A DNA stretch of 64,000 nt from Cinclus cinclus (Eukaryota; Chordata; Aves; Passeriformes; Cinclidae), in contig NC_085049.1 of NCBI RefSeq assembly GCF_963662255.1, forward strand, positions 53,925,158 through 53,989,157, in the 5' to 3' direction. Under the pieces are notes generated by a model. That model ran no database searches, was not told the origin of the DNA, and saw nothing but the letters and a program-made list of their open reading frames with translations. Shown in pieces: positions 52,436 to 64,000 of this stretch; position 1 is the stretch's first letter, and each line of letters opens with the position of its first letter. Position numbers and translations under genes: made by a program.

Positions 52436-52600
52436 GCAATTGTTGCTGAGCCGGCCACCATATGGTGAATAATTAGTTTTTCGACCCCACTCTAGAAAAA
52501 TGTTCGCTCCATTGCCAGGCATTAGCAATATGTGTGTTAATGAACAGCAGATGATGAATGCCTATACATTAACAAAAGTTGAGATTTTCTGGCAGCAAGC
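52436..52600. promoter_or_regulatory. Candidate enhancer-like element with E-box palindrome and TAATTA
   Basis: A perfect 12-bp palindrome CACCATATGGTG (52456-52467) centres on the E-box CATATG (52459-52464). Five bases further is the homeodomain core TAATTA (52470-52475). CpGs occur nearby (CCGG near 52452, TCGA near 52481, TTCGC near 52503). A bHLH site and a homeodomain site at this short fixed spacing resemble composite bHLH-homeodomain sites such as the TWIST-ALX type. No coding is supported. The motif is seen directly; the regulatory role is inferred. Confidence 0.3.
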
Positions 52601-55600
52601 TGCACTCACTGCACAAATCCTAGTTACTCTCAAGGAACTGAGAGATGGATGGCAGCAAGTCCTGGCTGAAAAGTGCAATTCATCCAAATTTCTCCATTTC
52701 TCAAACACTAAAGGAACTTTGCAATAAACCATCCCACGTCTCTCATCTTGCCGCTGCCTTTCTTAAGATGATCAATTCCAGCCACGTAAAGGATTGGCAA
52801 TGCAAAGCTCTCAAACAGACATCCTCTGTTCTCAGGCAATTGAGGTGCATTGTGTAAATACCCAGGACATAGGTTCCTCCACACTTCTTTTGTCTGAGGG
52901 CTTGGTGCATATGAATTTATAGTGAGTACCTGCAGTGCGCAAGCCCCTTGAGGAGTCAGTCCCAGACCTCTGAGTAAACACTCACCTCCAAGGACCAAGG
53001 CTGGTAAATATGTCTGATGGTTCCATCAAATGGACATAAAAGCTCAGCTAAGGCCTCTGAGTACACTTTTCTCCATGGAGTGATTTTTTTCCCTAACCCT
53101 CTAATTAAAAAGAGATCTTCCCTTCATTCTTGTGTAGGATGAAATAACCCATATGGTGCAGGCATCATAAACTAATGATCACATTCATGAAAGTTGATGG
53201 CTCTGACTCTTGCCTGTCATTAAGAGAATTCCAAATGCAGCCCAGAGGCATTTTAAAGTAAAAGCAGCTATTTACAAACAGACTTGTTAGGAAACAACTA
53301 CTCATCCTGGGGACAATTACAACTCTGGCGTATACATTTTGTGTATAGAGACATTTTAACATGCATCACAATTATAGCACCTTAGATGAAAGCCATTCTT
53401 CAGAAGACAGGGAACAGTACAGGTTGCCAAGACACTTCAGTTTCCTTCATGTAGATTCAATGGTGAAAGGAACAGGGGCAGGTGTAGAGCATGATCCCTG
53501 ATCAGATCCTGTTGCTGTCACTGGCAAGATTTTGGGCAAGTCATTTGTGTTTCTGCACCACATTGCCCAGATAGATCACTGTACCAGCGGTGCCCAACTC
53601 TCTCCCAAAAGCACCTTTTTGGCTATATGAATAACTCAGAAGCAAGAAGTCAATTGGACCTCAAAAGGCAGATGTACACATGTATGACCTCTCTTTCCAG
53701 ATCCGACTAGCAGGCAGGTCCTGAAATCTGTACCTGCACTTGTTATTTTATCATGCGTCAAGCCTGTCCATTATGCATTTTTCCCCCAGACTATCCCAAA
53801 TTTTGGACACAGCTTATGTGTACAGGCAGTGCTGATGGGCTTGGGTTTTTCTTATTATCAGAAGGTGGTTGCAGATTTAACTCCATCTGCTGCAGTCTCA
53901 AGTGCAGAGTGTCCCATTTAATTTGTGTGAGAGTATCAAAACAAGAAATTATCATCTGACAGCTAAATGTTACACTAAATCCTGCTGCTAACAGTCAGCA
54001 CAGGCAACAGTACCCCCTAGTTTAGTTCAAATAGTGGTACTGCCCATGGAAAAGTAAAATTTACTACATGCAGGAGTTTAAAATTTACAGGAGAAAAGGA
54101 CCACAGAATTATAAAGTTTAATCTGGCTGATGCCATAAACTCCTTGGTAGCACCTCCCCATGGCAAACACTCACCCTTTTTTAGATGTGACCAGATTCTT
54201 TCAGTGGATCTGAGGGGTTTGGACTTTCTGGGGACAGTATTTTAATTTTGATTAATGAGTAGCAATGACATACAAAGAACACAGAGCAGAATTATGTCTA
54301 CACAACAAGAGCTGGAGTGCCAGGACTCTGGTAAGGAGCTCTGGTCCAGTAGCCAGGCCCAGCCTGAGATCAAGTTAGATGAAACTCCAGGATACAGTTT
54401 CATTACTCTCAAACTTGCAGGCAAAGCTAGTTTAAGACATTCCTGTTCTCTGTGTTCATCTTGCTACTGCCTTCAGACTACTCCTCCTTTATGCCTGACA
54501 CAGAAATGCTGTGTTAAAAAAAAATTAACTAAAAAAAAAAAATGCCTTGGAAGTTCACTCCACTCAGTAATTAACTGGGGAACTATTTGTATTGTGAAAA
54601 TTCCCAGCATTCAAAACAGGCACGCATAATAACAACATTTGGTCAAAGCCTAAGGGAATTATTCAATTCTTTACATTAATAGGATTTACATTATTAAGAT
54701 TTTTGCATACACAAAATACATTGAGAAACCACATCAACAATTGTGTTTCAGTCTGAGAAATTCTGTATTTTGTTAAAATCACATTCTGATTCTTTGTAAT
54801 CAAAGTTCTGCCACTTGTACCCAAGCTAGTACCTAATTCCCTGTCAAATCATTTGCCTGGTAAGTAAATATCCATTTAAAAACACATTATGATTGAAGGA
54901 TGTACCTTCAAAGAGTTTATGATCTGCCAGCTTTGATTTTCTCTGAGATAGTACCTCCAATGAGATTATTCCATTGTGCAGGCAAAATATGATTCTTGGA
55001 GCTACAAGATTTCAAATAACACAACAAAAGTTTTCAGCCTCTTAAATCATTCAAAGAGAGACATCCATCGCCTTGTGGATATAATATTTGCTGGCTGTGA
55101 CTGGTCACAATGGGTATTTCAGTGTCCCTAAAATTTGGTATGTTTATCTCTTCACTTTATGAAAGGATATACAACCAATTTTCCAGCACAAGCAAAACAG
55201 CACAAGTAAAACTACTCCCTGCCCACCACCATTGAAATGTTTCTAAAAATCCAACCACCTAAAGTGTTCAGCCAGGAGACCAGCTACAGCAGCTACAAAA
55301 ACTAACCATATTTTGCTGAACAAAAAGTTATGCTTTCCTATATTATTTTCAAAATTTCAGTCTATCCCCAAAGAATATCTATAAAATTCTTCTGCCACCC
55401 AGGACAATCTCAAGGTAGACCAGGCGTTTTCACTCGTGTTGCAGAGAGGGCTCTCCATGGCTGATTAGGGACAGTAAGAAACTAGAGAGACCCAGAGAAG
55501 GCCATAGACTAAAAAAAAATTGAAATTATTTTCACAGTTTATCTGTGAGAGGAGGTAAGAACAGATATGATTAAAGTGCATAACACAATAGCCAGCCTAA

Positions 55601-56814
55601 AAATCAAGAGCTTTTATGAAGGTCTGTTCAACACCTGCAGGAACAAGGAGACAGTCAGTTGCAAAGTTCCTCCAGTTACTAGAGTGCAAATATGGTGATA
55701 TTTTTCCAAATACTAGTCATGGAAAGTACTTCAGTTATTACAAACAGGCTGGGATCATCTTGCATGTTAACAGTAATAATCAAAAGAAAACTCACTCATT
55801 CCAGTGATAAACAGAGTCTTGAGAAGGTGGTTTTGATAATATCTATGGAACTCCACTGTGCCTTAGAGGGTTTGTGGACATGAGAACACCAGGTAAAAAT
55901 AACACTTTTGCACCAGTGGAACCACAGATCCATTTTCCCCCTGCAGGATTTCTACTTCTATTGATTATACAGGACAAACACATTTTGAATCTCAACAGCC
56001 AAGAAACTATGTGGCAGTGATATCTGGAAAAGATAAATCTTATTTGCTACCTAATTAAATTCATAGCCAGTATCACACCATGAAACCATGAACCCAGAAC
56101 TTTTTATACTCTTTTATTGTCACTGGTCAATAATGGATTCCTGTGAAATCTAGGAAAGGTGGTTCTTGTCGAAAGAGCAGGAGAAGGAAGAATTAAATAA
56201 TCGTATTATCTTTACAGAAAAAAAAAAAGATTAAATGTGACTTTTAACAAGAATCACATATATCCAGAACAAAACAAAAATCTGTGAGAGTATTCATAAT
56301 TATGTAAAAGAATTACATAAAACAATAATTCTAGGACACACAAAAACACAAAATCATTGTGCAAAGTAAAAAGTTTAACTTTTCAAAACAATTTGAGAGA
56401 TGGAATTAAGATATTTCCTAGAAAATCTATGGAATACCTTTTTCAGTCAGGCCTTGGAAAAAAGCCCTTCTATTTCAAAAATAATATCTTTAAAAGTTAT
56501 TATGTAGTTAAATGATCCTAAAAGGCCGAATAGAAGCAAAAGGAAAATAGAAGGAAAATTCCTGACATGCATTTTAATGGCACTGGTGCAGTGGCATTTA
56601 TAGCAATGTTCAAGATAAGCTGTAAGAATGTATACCATTATTTTAGTTATTTGTGGTTTATCTAACAATCTTTAGGACTGTTCTAGTGGGTAAAGAATGC
56701 ATCTAGCTAAAAGATAGAGTTTTTTTAAGTATTTGCCTTTAAAATGGTGAAATATCTGCCTAAACAAAGGCCTTTAAAGTGAAAAGGCTAATACCCTTCC
56801 ACTGATGAATCCAA
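52601..56814. other. Unique non-coding DNA
   Basis: No gene or repeat family is recognised. A-rich runs occur near 54520-54541 and 56217-56229. The 124-codon frame at 54255-54629 (plus) crosses one of these runs and has no domain. Confidence 0.5.
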
Positions 56815-57110
56815 ATTTTGCCAAAGAGGGCTATGCTGGCAACCTGCCAGGAGCTTTAAGGCTGAAGCTAATTTGCATGAAATGGAGGAAATTGCAGCTG
56901 CCCTGAGAATTAATATGGAGACACAGACAGCCCCAATTGAGACAGAACATTGCACAACGGGATTTGTGAATACAAACATGCCACACTTCCTTATTTAAGA
57001 TGAAAGTAGCTATAGGCAACAGAGTAAGTCTCCATGAAAGCTACTTAGATACCTTTACCCCCACCTTTCAGGCCAAATGACCTCATTTCAAACCCAGGTG
57101 GGGGCTGTCA
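56815..57110. promoter_or_regulatory. Candidate conserved non-coding element
   Basis: The strongest regulatory-looking stretch by eye. It holds an exact POU octamer ATTTGCAT (56871-56878), AATTAATATG near 56909, a CCAATTGAG block near 56932, and TACAAACA near 56970 (a FOX-type site on the other strand). A CCTTATTTAAGA AT-rich core lies near 56988. Complexity is balanced and no low-complexity runs interrupt it for about 250 bases. No coding frame longer than 63 codons crosses it. Conservation across birds and mammals would be the test; none can be run here. Confidence 0.3.
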
Positions 57111-60100
57111 CTAAATCACAAATGGAAATGAAAGTTGATTCCAGAAGACAACCACTTTCAGAAAAAGTGCTTGAGTATAGGATTAAATCCCATTCAAATG
57201 CCTTCCTGGAAAAGAATACAACTCAACGCATCCTTAAAAGCACTTAAAAATTCTTTAATCAGGGCCTGAAAAAGCTCCTCCTAGTCATTACTTGTTGTCA
57301 CCATCAACCCATGGCTGTATGGCTCAGGACCACATGAGTCACTGAAGCTGGATACAGGATGCTTGCACATCTGCTCTGACAATCTTGAAAAATTGTGTCA
57401 GTTTATTAGTTTGATCATATCAACAGGATTTCATGCTCTTCATGTAAAATAAGATCTTGATATTATTATCAAGATCCCTACAAGATATCTAACTTATGTT
57501 TTTATGTAATATTTTGATTTAATAAGTGCTATTGTTACAATTTGCAAGGGAAGAAAGACACATTGCATTAGGTTTTCATCATATTCCTCATTCTACACAA
57601 TGGTGGGCTGACTCTCAAAAATATAAAAATCTGTGAAAGTACCTCGCAAGAAGTTAAACACACAAAGAAGATCTGAATTCTCAGTAACCAGACCTGGTAT
57701 TATCAGCCAGTTCTATTTATTCTCAGTTTGAACTTCCTACATCCCTTCAGGATGTTGGGATGGTTCCTTACTCACATTGTCTCAGTACAAAGTCCCACCA
57801 AAATCACACTCTTCCCTTCCTTTCCTGGCTTTAAGAATTAGTTTTTCTAGTCCTGGTTGCTGCACTGAAAACAATCAATGCTCCAGCAAGAGGGGCCATT
57901 TGCAATATGGACAACTGTACATTTTTGCCATGTGTTACAGAGATTGTGAAGCTGCTTCTTTATTAAAGGAGCACTCCTCTTACCTGTGACTTAGATTGAG
58001 GTTTTCACTCCCTTCTATCTCTTTTCCATATCCCAGCCTGCCATAGCTTTAGTCCACCCTAACCAGATACCCAAATCTTGTTTGACCTTCAACAAGTCAC
58101 TGTTACTTCTCTGCAATTTCTGAAGATGAAGGAAAAGACAGCCATGCAGGGTCACTGGGCAGAGCCCTGTACTCCCGCTTCTAAGGTAGATCTCTAAAAA
58201 GCAGAGAGCTGGGATCACCTGAGAAGGTGTTTGTCATTCTCTCCTGTACATAAAAAGAGTCTGGGCAAGTAGATTAGTTCTGCTGAGTTGCCTGACTTCT
58301 AGATAGCTAAAATCCAAGACAGGAAAATAACACACCTAAAGAGATTAATGGAACAAGACAGAGCAACTCCTGATTTCCACTACCCTGTTTTCTTATGGGC
58401 CTCCTCAAGGAATAGGCACAAACCCACATTGGGGTCCTGTGGCTGTTTTACACTTCTCTACAGACAGGCAGTATCTTTTTTTACCTCCCCTTGCTGAACT
58501 GGTGTTTCTGGGCTGTTTTATGCAGTGCAGAGCTTGGGTCAGGGCTGCTGCAGGATACTTGAGGGCTCTCCCTCTGCTGGCCCACCAAGTGCCCTAGGCT
58601 CTGGAGCACCTCCCTCTCTGTCTCAAAACACTGCAAAATCCTCCACAACCAGTGTAAAAAGCACATATTTTGTTATCCTTTCATTTACAAGCAACCAGGA
58701 TAGCTAGAGCAAACCTTGACTGTAGCAATTTTGTAGCAAATTTGTAGCAATCCAGACTGTTCATCATACAGGCACTAAAATGCACAAATAAACACATACT
58801 TACTGTCCTGGACCAGCAGAAAAATGTGTTGTAGCACACACCAAAAAAAAGCCCCAGATCTGATATTCAGAAGGGGATACATCTGGGAACGAGGAAATAA
58901 TATGGCAACCTGTGAAGCCAGCTTTAACTGACTGTCCTTTCAATTTTAGGAGATGAGACAGACCTAAAGTTGACCTACATTGTTTCTTCTGTGCTTAAGT
59001 ACATTAACCTTTGATTTAAAGCAACAAGAACAAAGAAAAACACTGCAACAATGAACTGTGACAATAATTTTGCTATTGGCCCTTTCAGCTACAGTGACAC
59101 ATCAAATTAGTATTATAAAAATAAATAAAAAACATTATCACCACTCCCCTGCCAGGTCACCCAGAAATGTACTTGATGTGTCAAAATAAAACATTTAGGT
59201 CTTTTTTAAACTGATAAACACCCAACAGATGTGAAAGATGTCTTAGTCAGATGATGAAATGGATTTAGAACCTAACCCAAGGTGGTCAGTTAAGAAAATA
59301 ACTTTATTTGGTCCCCACATCTTTAAAGAAGCCCTATTTCAGCAAAACATGAAAATTTGGTTTTATGAGGCTTTTCCTGGTGAGAGGCAAAATGCCTGCT
59401 CCATTCCTGATAGGAAATGAGATAGCAACAAGAAGAGAAACACTTCTACATGGATCTGTACAGGACCACAGGACCTCAGACTTCATTTATTCTGTCCTCT
59501 GTTCCAAGGCAGGATCAGCATTATGTGTCCTAGACCTGATTTCTACCAAGTTATTCTGAGAAATTATGAGCACTCAAAGTAGATATCCTTGCTCTTAAAA
59601 CAAAATCCAAACTGAACTCTGAGACTGCAGTATAAAATACTATGTCTTTCCCTAACAGTCACGGACAGGAAGTAAAACATTACTCCCTTCTTCTTTTCAA
59701 CAACTTTTTATGCTCTTAAAGACTCTTCCTTGGTTTGCCAAGAGTCTTATCATCTTTTCTGCTCCAACATAGATACTACATCTCTCCTTGCTGTGATCTG
59801 CAACCCAAGTGACCAAAACACTCCAGCAACCAAGCCTGAGGAGTGCAGGCAGTCTTTGTACAGTGTTTGACAGGACATCCCACACTTATCATCACCACCA
59901 CTGCAAACTGTAGCTGTTCATCAGGTTGCATGCCTGAGTAGTCAGTTTTGCACGAAGTCCCTTCTAGAATAACCTAGGCTCTAATTCTATGGTTGCTTAG
60001 GGGGTGTTGTCACATCAGCTGCTCTCAAAAGCTCAATACTTCTCACCTAGAAGCAGAAAGGAACAAACACATTTTGTTTATGACTCAAACACTTGGGGGA

Positions 60101-60254
60101 GAGAATTTTTTTTTCAATTTTCTGGATAAGAAATGCCTTTGAGCAAAGAAACATTACTGCAGTACCCAGCAGTCATGGGTCTCACTTTAAGAAATGCAGC
60201 TGTACACTTGTCACTCATGTTGGCAGCAGCAGCAATCTATATTCAGATAATATA

Positions 60255-60257
<3 letters not shown>
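57111..60257. other. Unique non-coding DNA
   Basis: No gene or transposon is recognised. It holds the palindrome at 57453-57476, a small tandem triplication of a TTTGTAGCAA-like unit near 58722-58751, and a hairpin of 9-bp arms AAGACTCTT (59719-59727) and AAGAGTCTT (59740-59748). Confidence 0.5.
57453..57476. repeat. Perfect hairpin palindrome (10-bp arms, 4-nt loop)
   Basis: GATCTTGATA (57453-57462) and TATCAAGATC (57467-57476) are exact reverse complements around TTAT. It is short and could be fortuitous, although the arms are not low-complexity. No T-run follows, so it is not an RNA polymerase III terminator. Confidence 0.75.

Positions 60258-60312
<55 letters not shown>
60258..60312 (+). 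repeat. (TAA)n trinucleotide microsatellite
   Basis: About 18 perfect TAA units, flanked on both sides by TATAAT/ATTATA-type imperfect sequence. No poly(A) or LINE 3' end was found at the left border, so it is not evidently transposon-seeded. Confidence 0.96.
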
Positions 60313-60313
<1 letters not shown>

Positions 60314-62622
60314 TTATATATCACATATCATATGCAATTCCCTTTCATCACATCAGTTATTTCAGTAGCTTTAACATTTTATCAGGGACATTGCTTCCCC
60401 TTTCACCACAGGATTTTGGTCAGCACCTAAGATGTGAAGGGGAAGATGTAAAAGGCTTTATAGCAGATACTTATGTGACACCAGTCTGTAGGGGACTGTG
60501 TTTCTACAGCCATCATTAATGAATGGCACTCACCACAGAGTGGAAGATCTTATGCCCTATCTATTTAAAATTCTGTTTATTGACCAATTCTACCCATGTC
60601 GTTACCCTTTTCGCCTTTAGAATTTCTATAGAAAATGATGCTGCACAACCCTGCACAACTCATCACCGATAGTCTCAAACAATATTTTAACATTGTTGGC
60701 TACAAAATACAATAGGAGAAGAAGGTGCTCAGCATAATTAAAATTGCAGAATAAAGTGCCACAATTTCTATAATCCATGGTAGAGAAATTATTATTTAGT
60801 ATGAATCAATTGTACAACACCATTCATAGGAGAATTTCTAAAACTCAAAGAATAAAGCAGGCTATAAAAAAAGGAAATCCTGGGCAAATCAGATATACTA
60901 TGAAAGTGAAGGAGGAGCTCACTGCAGGATGTCCTGCTGCTTGAAATTGGCCTTATCAACCTGAAAGAGATTGATTTTTCAGAGCAGCATTTGAAAAGAA
61001 AAAGTCAGGCCACTGCTGGTTTAAGGCTACAGTCAATCAAGTTCCCATCTCTGGCAGAGGGAAGGAGAACTGGTTTTAGCAGAAATAAATGGTGGCACAG
61101 AGAGAAAAGGAGCCTGCAGACTTCTGTCCTGGGATATTCAGGGGATGCTGTAGGACTGAAACCAGTGGGGCTGGACCCTGGAGCATTCTGTAGGTAGTGG
61201 GTGCAATATGACAGACACCCAGCACTGAAGCAATGGGTTCATAAACGGGAGGCTGCAGTAGGTATTGGGACAAAGGCGTGGGTAGGAAGGTGGGAACAGA
61301 AAGGATTTAGGAAACCTAAGGAAAAAGAGGAATAGATTCAGAAAGATGTTTTCCTGGCTCTGTGAAATAATGCCTGTCTCCAAGACGATACAGAAACTCA
61401 CTGTTTGAGAAAAGTACTCTGCTGGACTGATTTGCTATGGCACCTACATCCTTTAGAACAGATCTCCCAGAAGGCCTAGGACAGTGGATATCAGTTCATA
61501 TGCATGTTAAGTTTCTGTAAGAGACCATGACAGTGTAATTTGTTAGGTTCAATGTAATCCAGGTATCCTGAAAAGCAGAATGGCTGTGAGACTGAACTAA
61601 CAGACAAAGGCCAGAATATCTAATTACAGTGGATAACAATAAACACAGGCATGTATTTAGATAAAACATGGATATGCAAGCCATGAGCAGAATATTTTAG
61701 AAATCCTTCAAGGTATTTTTTTTAGGGCTCTTTTTTTTTGTTTTTTTCATTGCTCTATACCCAACCCACTGACTGATAAACACATGAAAAATCTTCAAGG
61801 ATATTCTGCTCACAAAAAATAATTTTGCATCTTTGAAATTAACTCCATTAAGGTCATACAGGGACCACAGTATGTCCTCTTTTTAAGGGTTAAATATTCA
61901 ATTCTAGCTCTGTTAAACCCTGAAATTTCAGACCTTTAACCTATCCATACCATAAGATTGATTGTTACTCATCCTACATTCTGCACTGATGAAAAGGAGT
62001 GGGGGCCTACAGCAGAGGAAGGGGGTCAGCCTTCATCTATGAGGCAGAAAAGAAAGCTTTTTGGAAAGCAGAAGTCATTTTAAAAATACAGAGAACTGGA
62101 ACCAGTGTACAGACAGAGAATTTAATTGTCAGGTGCTGGATGCTGGCAGTTTATCATGCAGCTTCCCAATGGCTAACATTAGCATGCATTTTCATGTGTG
62201 AGTATATATTAATGAAAATATGAGTCTCTACTTCCTGAGTCACTTCTGTGCATGAAAACTGCTAGAATTGTGTGCTTCTCCAAAGTTGCCCTTGCCCACC
62301 AGCTCCACTCTCCAGCCAGTGACTGAAATGATACACAAAAGTATCTGCTCTACAAAAGCAGCTAGATGAGAGCATTCCACATGTGCTCCCTGCCACCCTC
62401 TGCAGAACTAAACAGAAACACAATGAAAAGAAAAGACACCGGGTTTAAACTGAATGTTTTTCAGGCAGATAGGGACACTAGCACAGGGTTTAGTATGCAG
62501 ACAAATCTGCAGTGTATGATCCACGGAGAAAGATTGAAGAAGCATACCTTATAGAGGGAGAGGTTTATAGAATTCCCAGTGCCTATAGTACTCATAAATA
62601 CGCCGTCTTTTGTTCCTGCAGG
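60313..62622. other. Unique non-coding DNA
   Basis: No gene or repeat family is recognised. A T-rich run is seen near 61717-61747. Several frames of 60-90 codons are present without family features. Confidence 0.5.
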
Positions 62623-62841
62623 GCTCCAAAGAATATAAAAGAAAACACAAAGCAGAAGAGGCACCACTGAGTGAGTGCAACAGTGTTTTATTAATCCATG
62701 TGATTAATCCAGCATGCTGAGGAAGATTCTTTACAGAATCAAAACGTTCATGTTTTTTTGATCCACATGGATTAAGGGAACACTGTGGCATTTGCTCAGT
62801 GGTGCTGCCTTTGCTTTGTGTTTTGATTTTATTCTTTGGAG
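62623..62841. repeat. Imperfect foldback element, about 80-bp inverted arms
   Basis: The left arm 62623-62702 and the reverse complement of the right arm 62764-62841 align along their whole length, at roughly 82% by eye. Matching blocks in order are CTCCAAAGAATA, AAAACACAAAGCA, GCACCACTGAG, ACAGTGTT and TTAATCCATGTG. About 60 bases lie between. A transcript from either strand would fold into a long hairpin with a few bulges. Possible readings are a small palindromic DNA transposon (MITE-like), an old inverted duplication, or a long hairpin RNA. No TIR family, target-site duplication or promoter was recognised. Frames crossing it (112 codons at 62549-62887, minus) are not credible. Confidence 0.85.
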
Positions 62842-63269
62842 TCCAGCAGCAACAAAAGAGGGAGCATTTATATGAGTACAGCAGCATGGAGACTTGGATA
62901 ACCTCCCCTCCCTTCCTGAAGGATGCTGCATGAATGTTTCTGAGGGCTACGTCTCTTGTTTGTGTCTACAGCCTGCCCTTCAAAAACCAAACCACTGCAA
63001 ATAATAGAAGGTTGTTTCTGCAAATCCTGAATGACAGTCGTGCTGCTAAGCAGGCTTTCTATAAATCAGGCACATACCTGTGCAAAGTAACCAGACAATC
63101 ATTAGAAACACTGGCTACATTCAAAATTTATGTTGGAGGGGAGGAAAAAACGACAACACAGTACAGCTGACTTCTTTTTGGCAAGGCAAATGATTCAGGC
63201 ATCATACATGGGACCTGACAAAATACTTGTCTGTGCTTAGGGTGAAAGCCAGACTGCTTTGCATTTAAG

Positions 63270-63273
<4 letters not shown>
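62842..63273. other. Unique non-coding DNA
   Basis: No feature is recognised between the foldback element and the TG repeat. Confidence 0.45.

Positions 63274-63308
<35 letters not shown>
63274..63308 (+). repeat. (TG)n dinucleotide repeat ending in GCGCGC
   Basis: About 15 perfect TG units run directly into GCGCGC (63303-63308). Alternating purine-pyrimidine of both kinds is the classic Z-DNA-prone configuration. The stop-free histidine-threonine run read on the minus strand is an artefact. Confidence 0.96.
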
Positions 63309-64000
63309 TCAAATGCTTTCGTGGAGAGAGCCTGAATTTCCACTTGTTTGAACTGAGAGCAACCTGCAACAGCAAGTTCGTTTGTAACTAAATCTGGTGT
63401 AAGGGACAACGTTTCATCCTGACAAAAAATTCAGCATCTGATTTCCAGTGAGCCATCCCAATTACATTTAGAGGACCACTTATTTGCTAAGCACCTAGGG
63501 AAAAGCACAAAAGAGTTTATAAACTCCTCCAGTATTTTATCAGCTCATTTTCTATGATAGTGTCTAAATTCGGCATTGCCGTGCCCTAAAACCGTCAGCA
63601 GTCTCTACATCTATTTCTGAATTTTACCTTCAGGCTTCTTTGTAAACACTTCTTTTGTTTTTGAATTGCTTCTTTCCTACCTCTTGGATCTAGCTTCTCC
63701 CTGCAACTCTCTAGTCTTGCTGAGTTTAATCAAGGTGAACTTTTTCTTGGGAAATTGTCTCACTGTCATCCTTCTTATGCTCAGAGAAAGGGAAAAATCT
63801 CCACATATTATCAAATACAAAGGCTAACTTCACCAGACTACACCAAGAAGAGCATTTCTGTTAAGGCAGCTCTAAATAATAACATATAAATCAGGTTTCT
63901 GACAAAAGCCAAAACCTGGACAGAGGTATAAATCCTGCTTGAATCTAGTCCCTGCTCCCAGGGAACTCTGGTGTTTCTCAAAGAAATCCTCTCACTCTTC
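63309..64000. other. Unique non-coding DNA, right edge
   Basis: No gene or repeat is recognised. 63555-63600 has several CpGs (TTCGGCATTGCCGTG, then ACCGTCAGC), unusual for this window, and could be the edge of a conserved element. Confidence 0.45.

Noticed and set aside
58722..58751. Small triplicated TTTGTAGCAA-like unit as a regulatory array
   Set aside because: Only three imperfect short copies; consistent with slippage.
1..64000. CRISPR array, operon, phage or other prokaryotic system
   Set aside because: No spaced direct repeats, no long gene-dense frames, and clear vertebrate LINE content.

Overview
The window is AT-rich, gene-poor vertebrate nuclear DNA, most likely from a bird and probably a songbird or close relative. 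The main evidence is a set of CR1 (chicken repeat 1) LINE fragments. Several carry the avian 3' end, seen on the minus strand as a run resembling 'GAGTTGGAAGGGACC', then an 'ATTGAGTCCAACTCC'-like stretch, next to an 'AATCATAGAAT'-like terminus. A songbird is favoured by the sub-family look of these ends; the exact species cannot be told. No conserved protein-coding exon, tRNA, rRNA, snRNA, CRISPR array or bacterial-type operon was recognised on either strand. The longest open frames outside repeats (about 120-143 codons) look like chance frames. The window is therefore either intergenic (a gene desert) or the inside of a very large intron; the sequence does not decide which.

Layout. 1-8554 is unique DNA with a CR1 3' end scrap at 4172-4250 and a CpG-containing, possibly conserved non-coding stretch near 240-800. 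8555-9945 is a plus-strand LINE cluster: a CR1 3' terminus ending in a (TTCTA)n microsatellite, then a decayed reverse-transcriptase (RT) piece. 9946-29260 is mostly unique, with one small CR1 scrap (14562-14643) and an AT microsatellite (18781-18856). 29261-29564 is a pure (AGGAG)n tract of about 61 units. 33990-34600 and 37600-39260 hold minus-strand CR1 copies; the second is an older CR1 ORF2 split by a younger CR1 of the same orientation. Further CR1 scraps lie at 39835-39878 (ancient type), 42966-43062 and 51000-51095. 43063-64000 is otherwise unique DNA with several simple repeats, several non-coding stretches that look like possible enhancers, and an imperfect inverted repeat with about 80-bp arms at 62623-62841.

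How the parts work together. No set of genes acting together is visible. What can be read is a record of transposon insertion, nesting and decay, microsatellite growth and possibly regulatory DNA. The items most worth checking are the foldback element at 62623-62841, the nested CR1 at 37600-39260, the 304-bp perfect pentanucleotide tract, and the E-box/homeodomain composite site at 52456-52475. I did not find convincing evidence of a new biological system.
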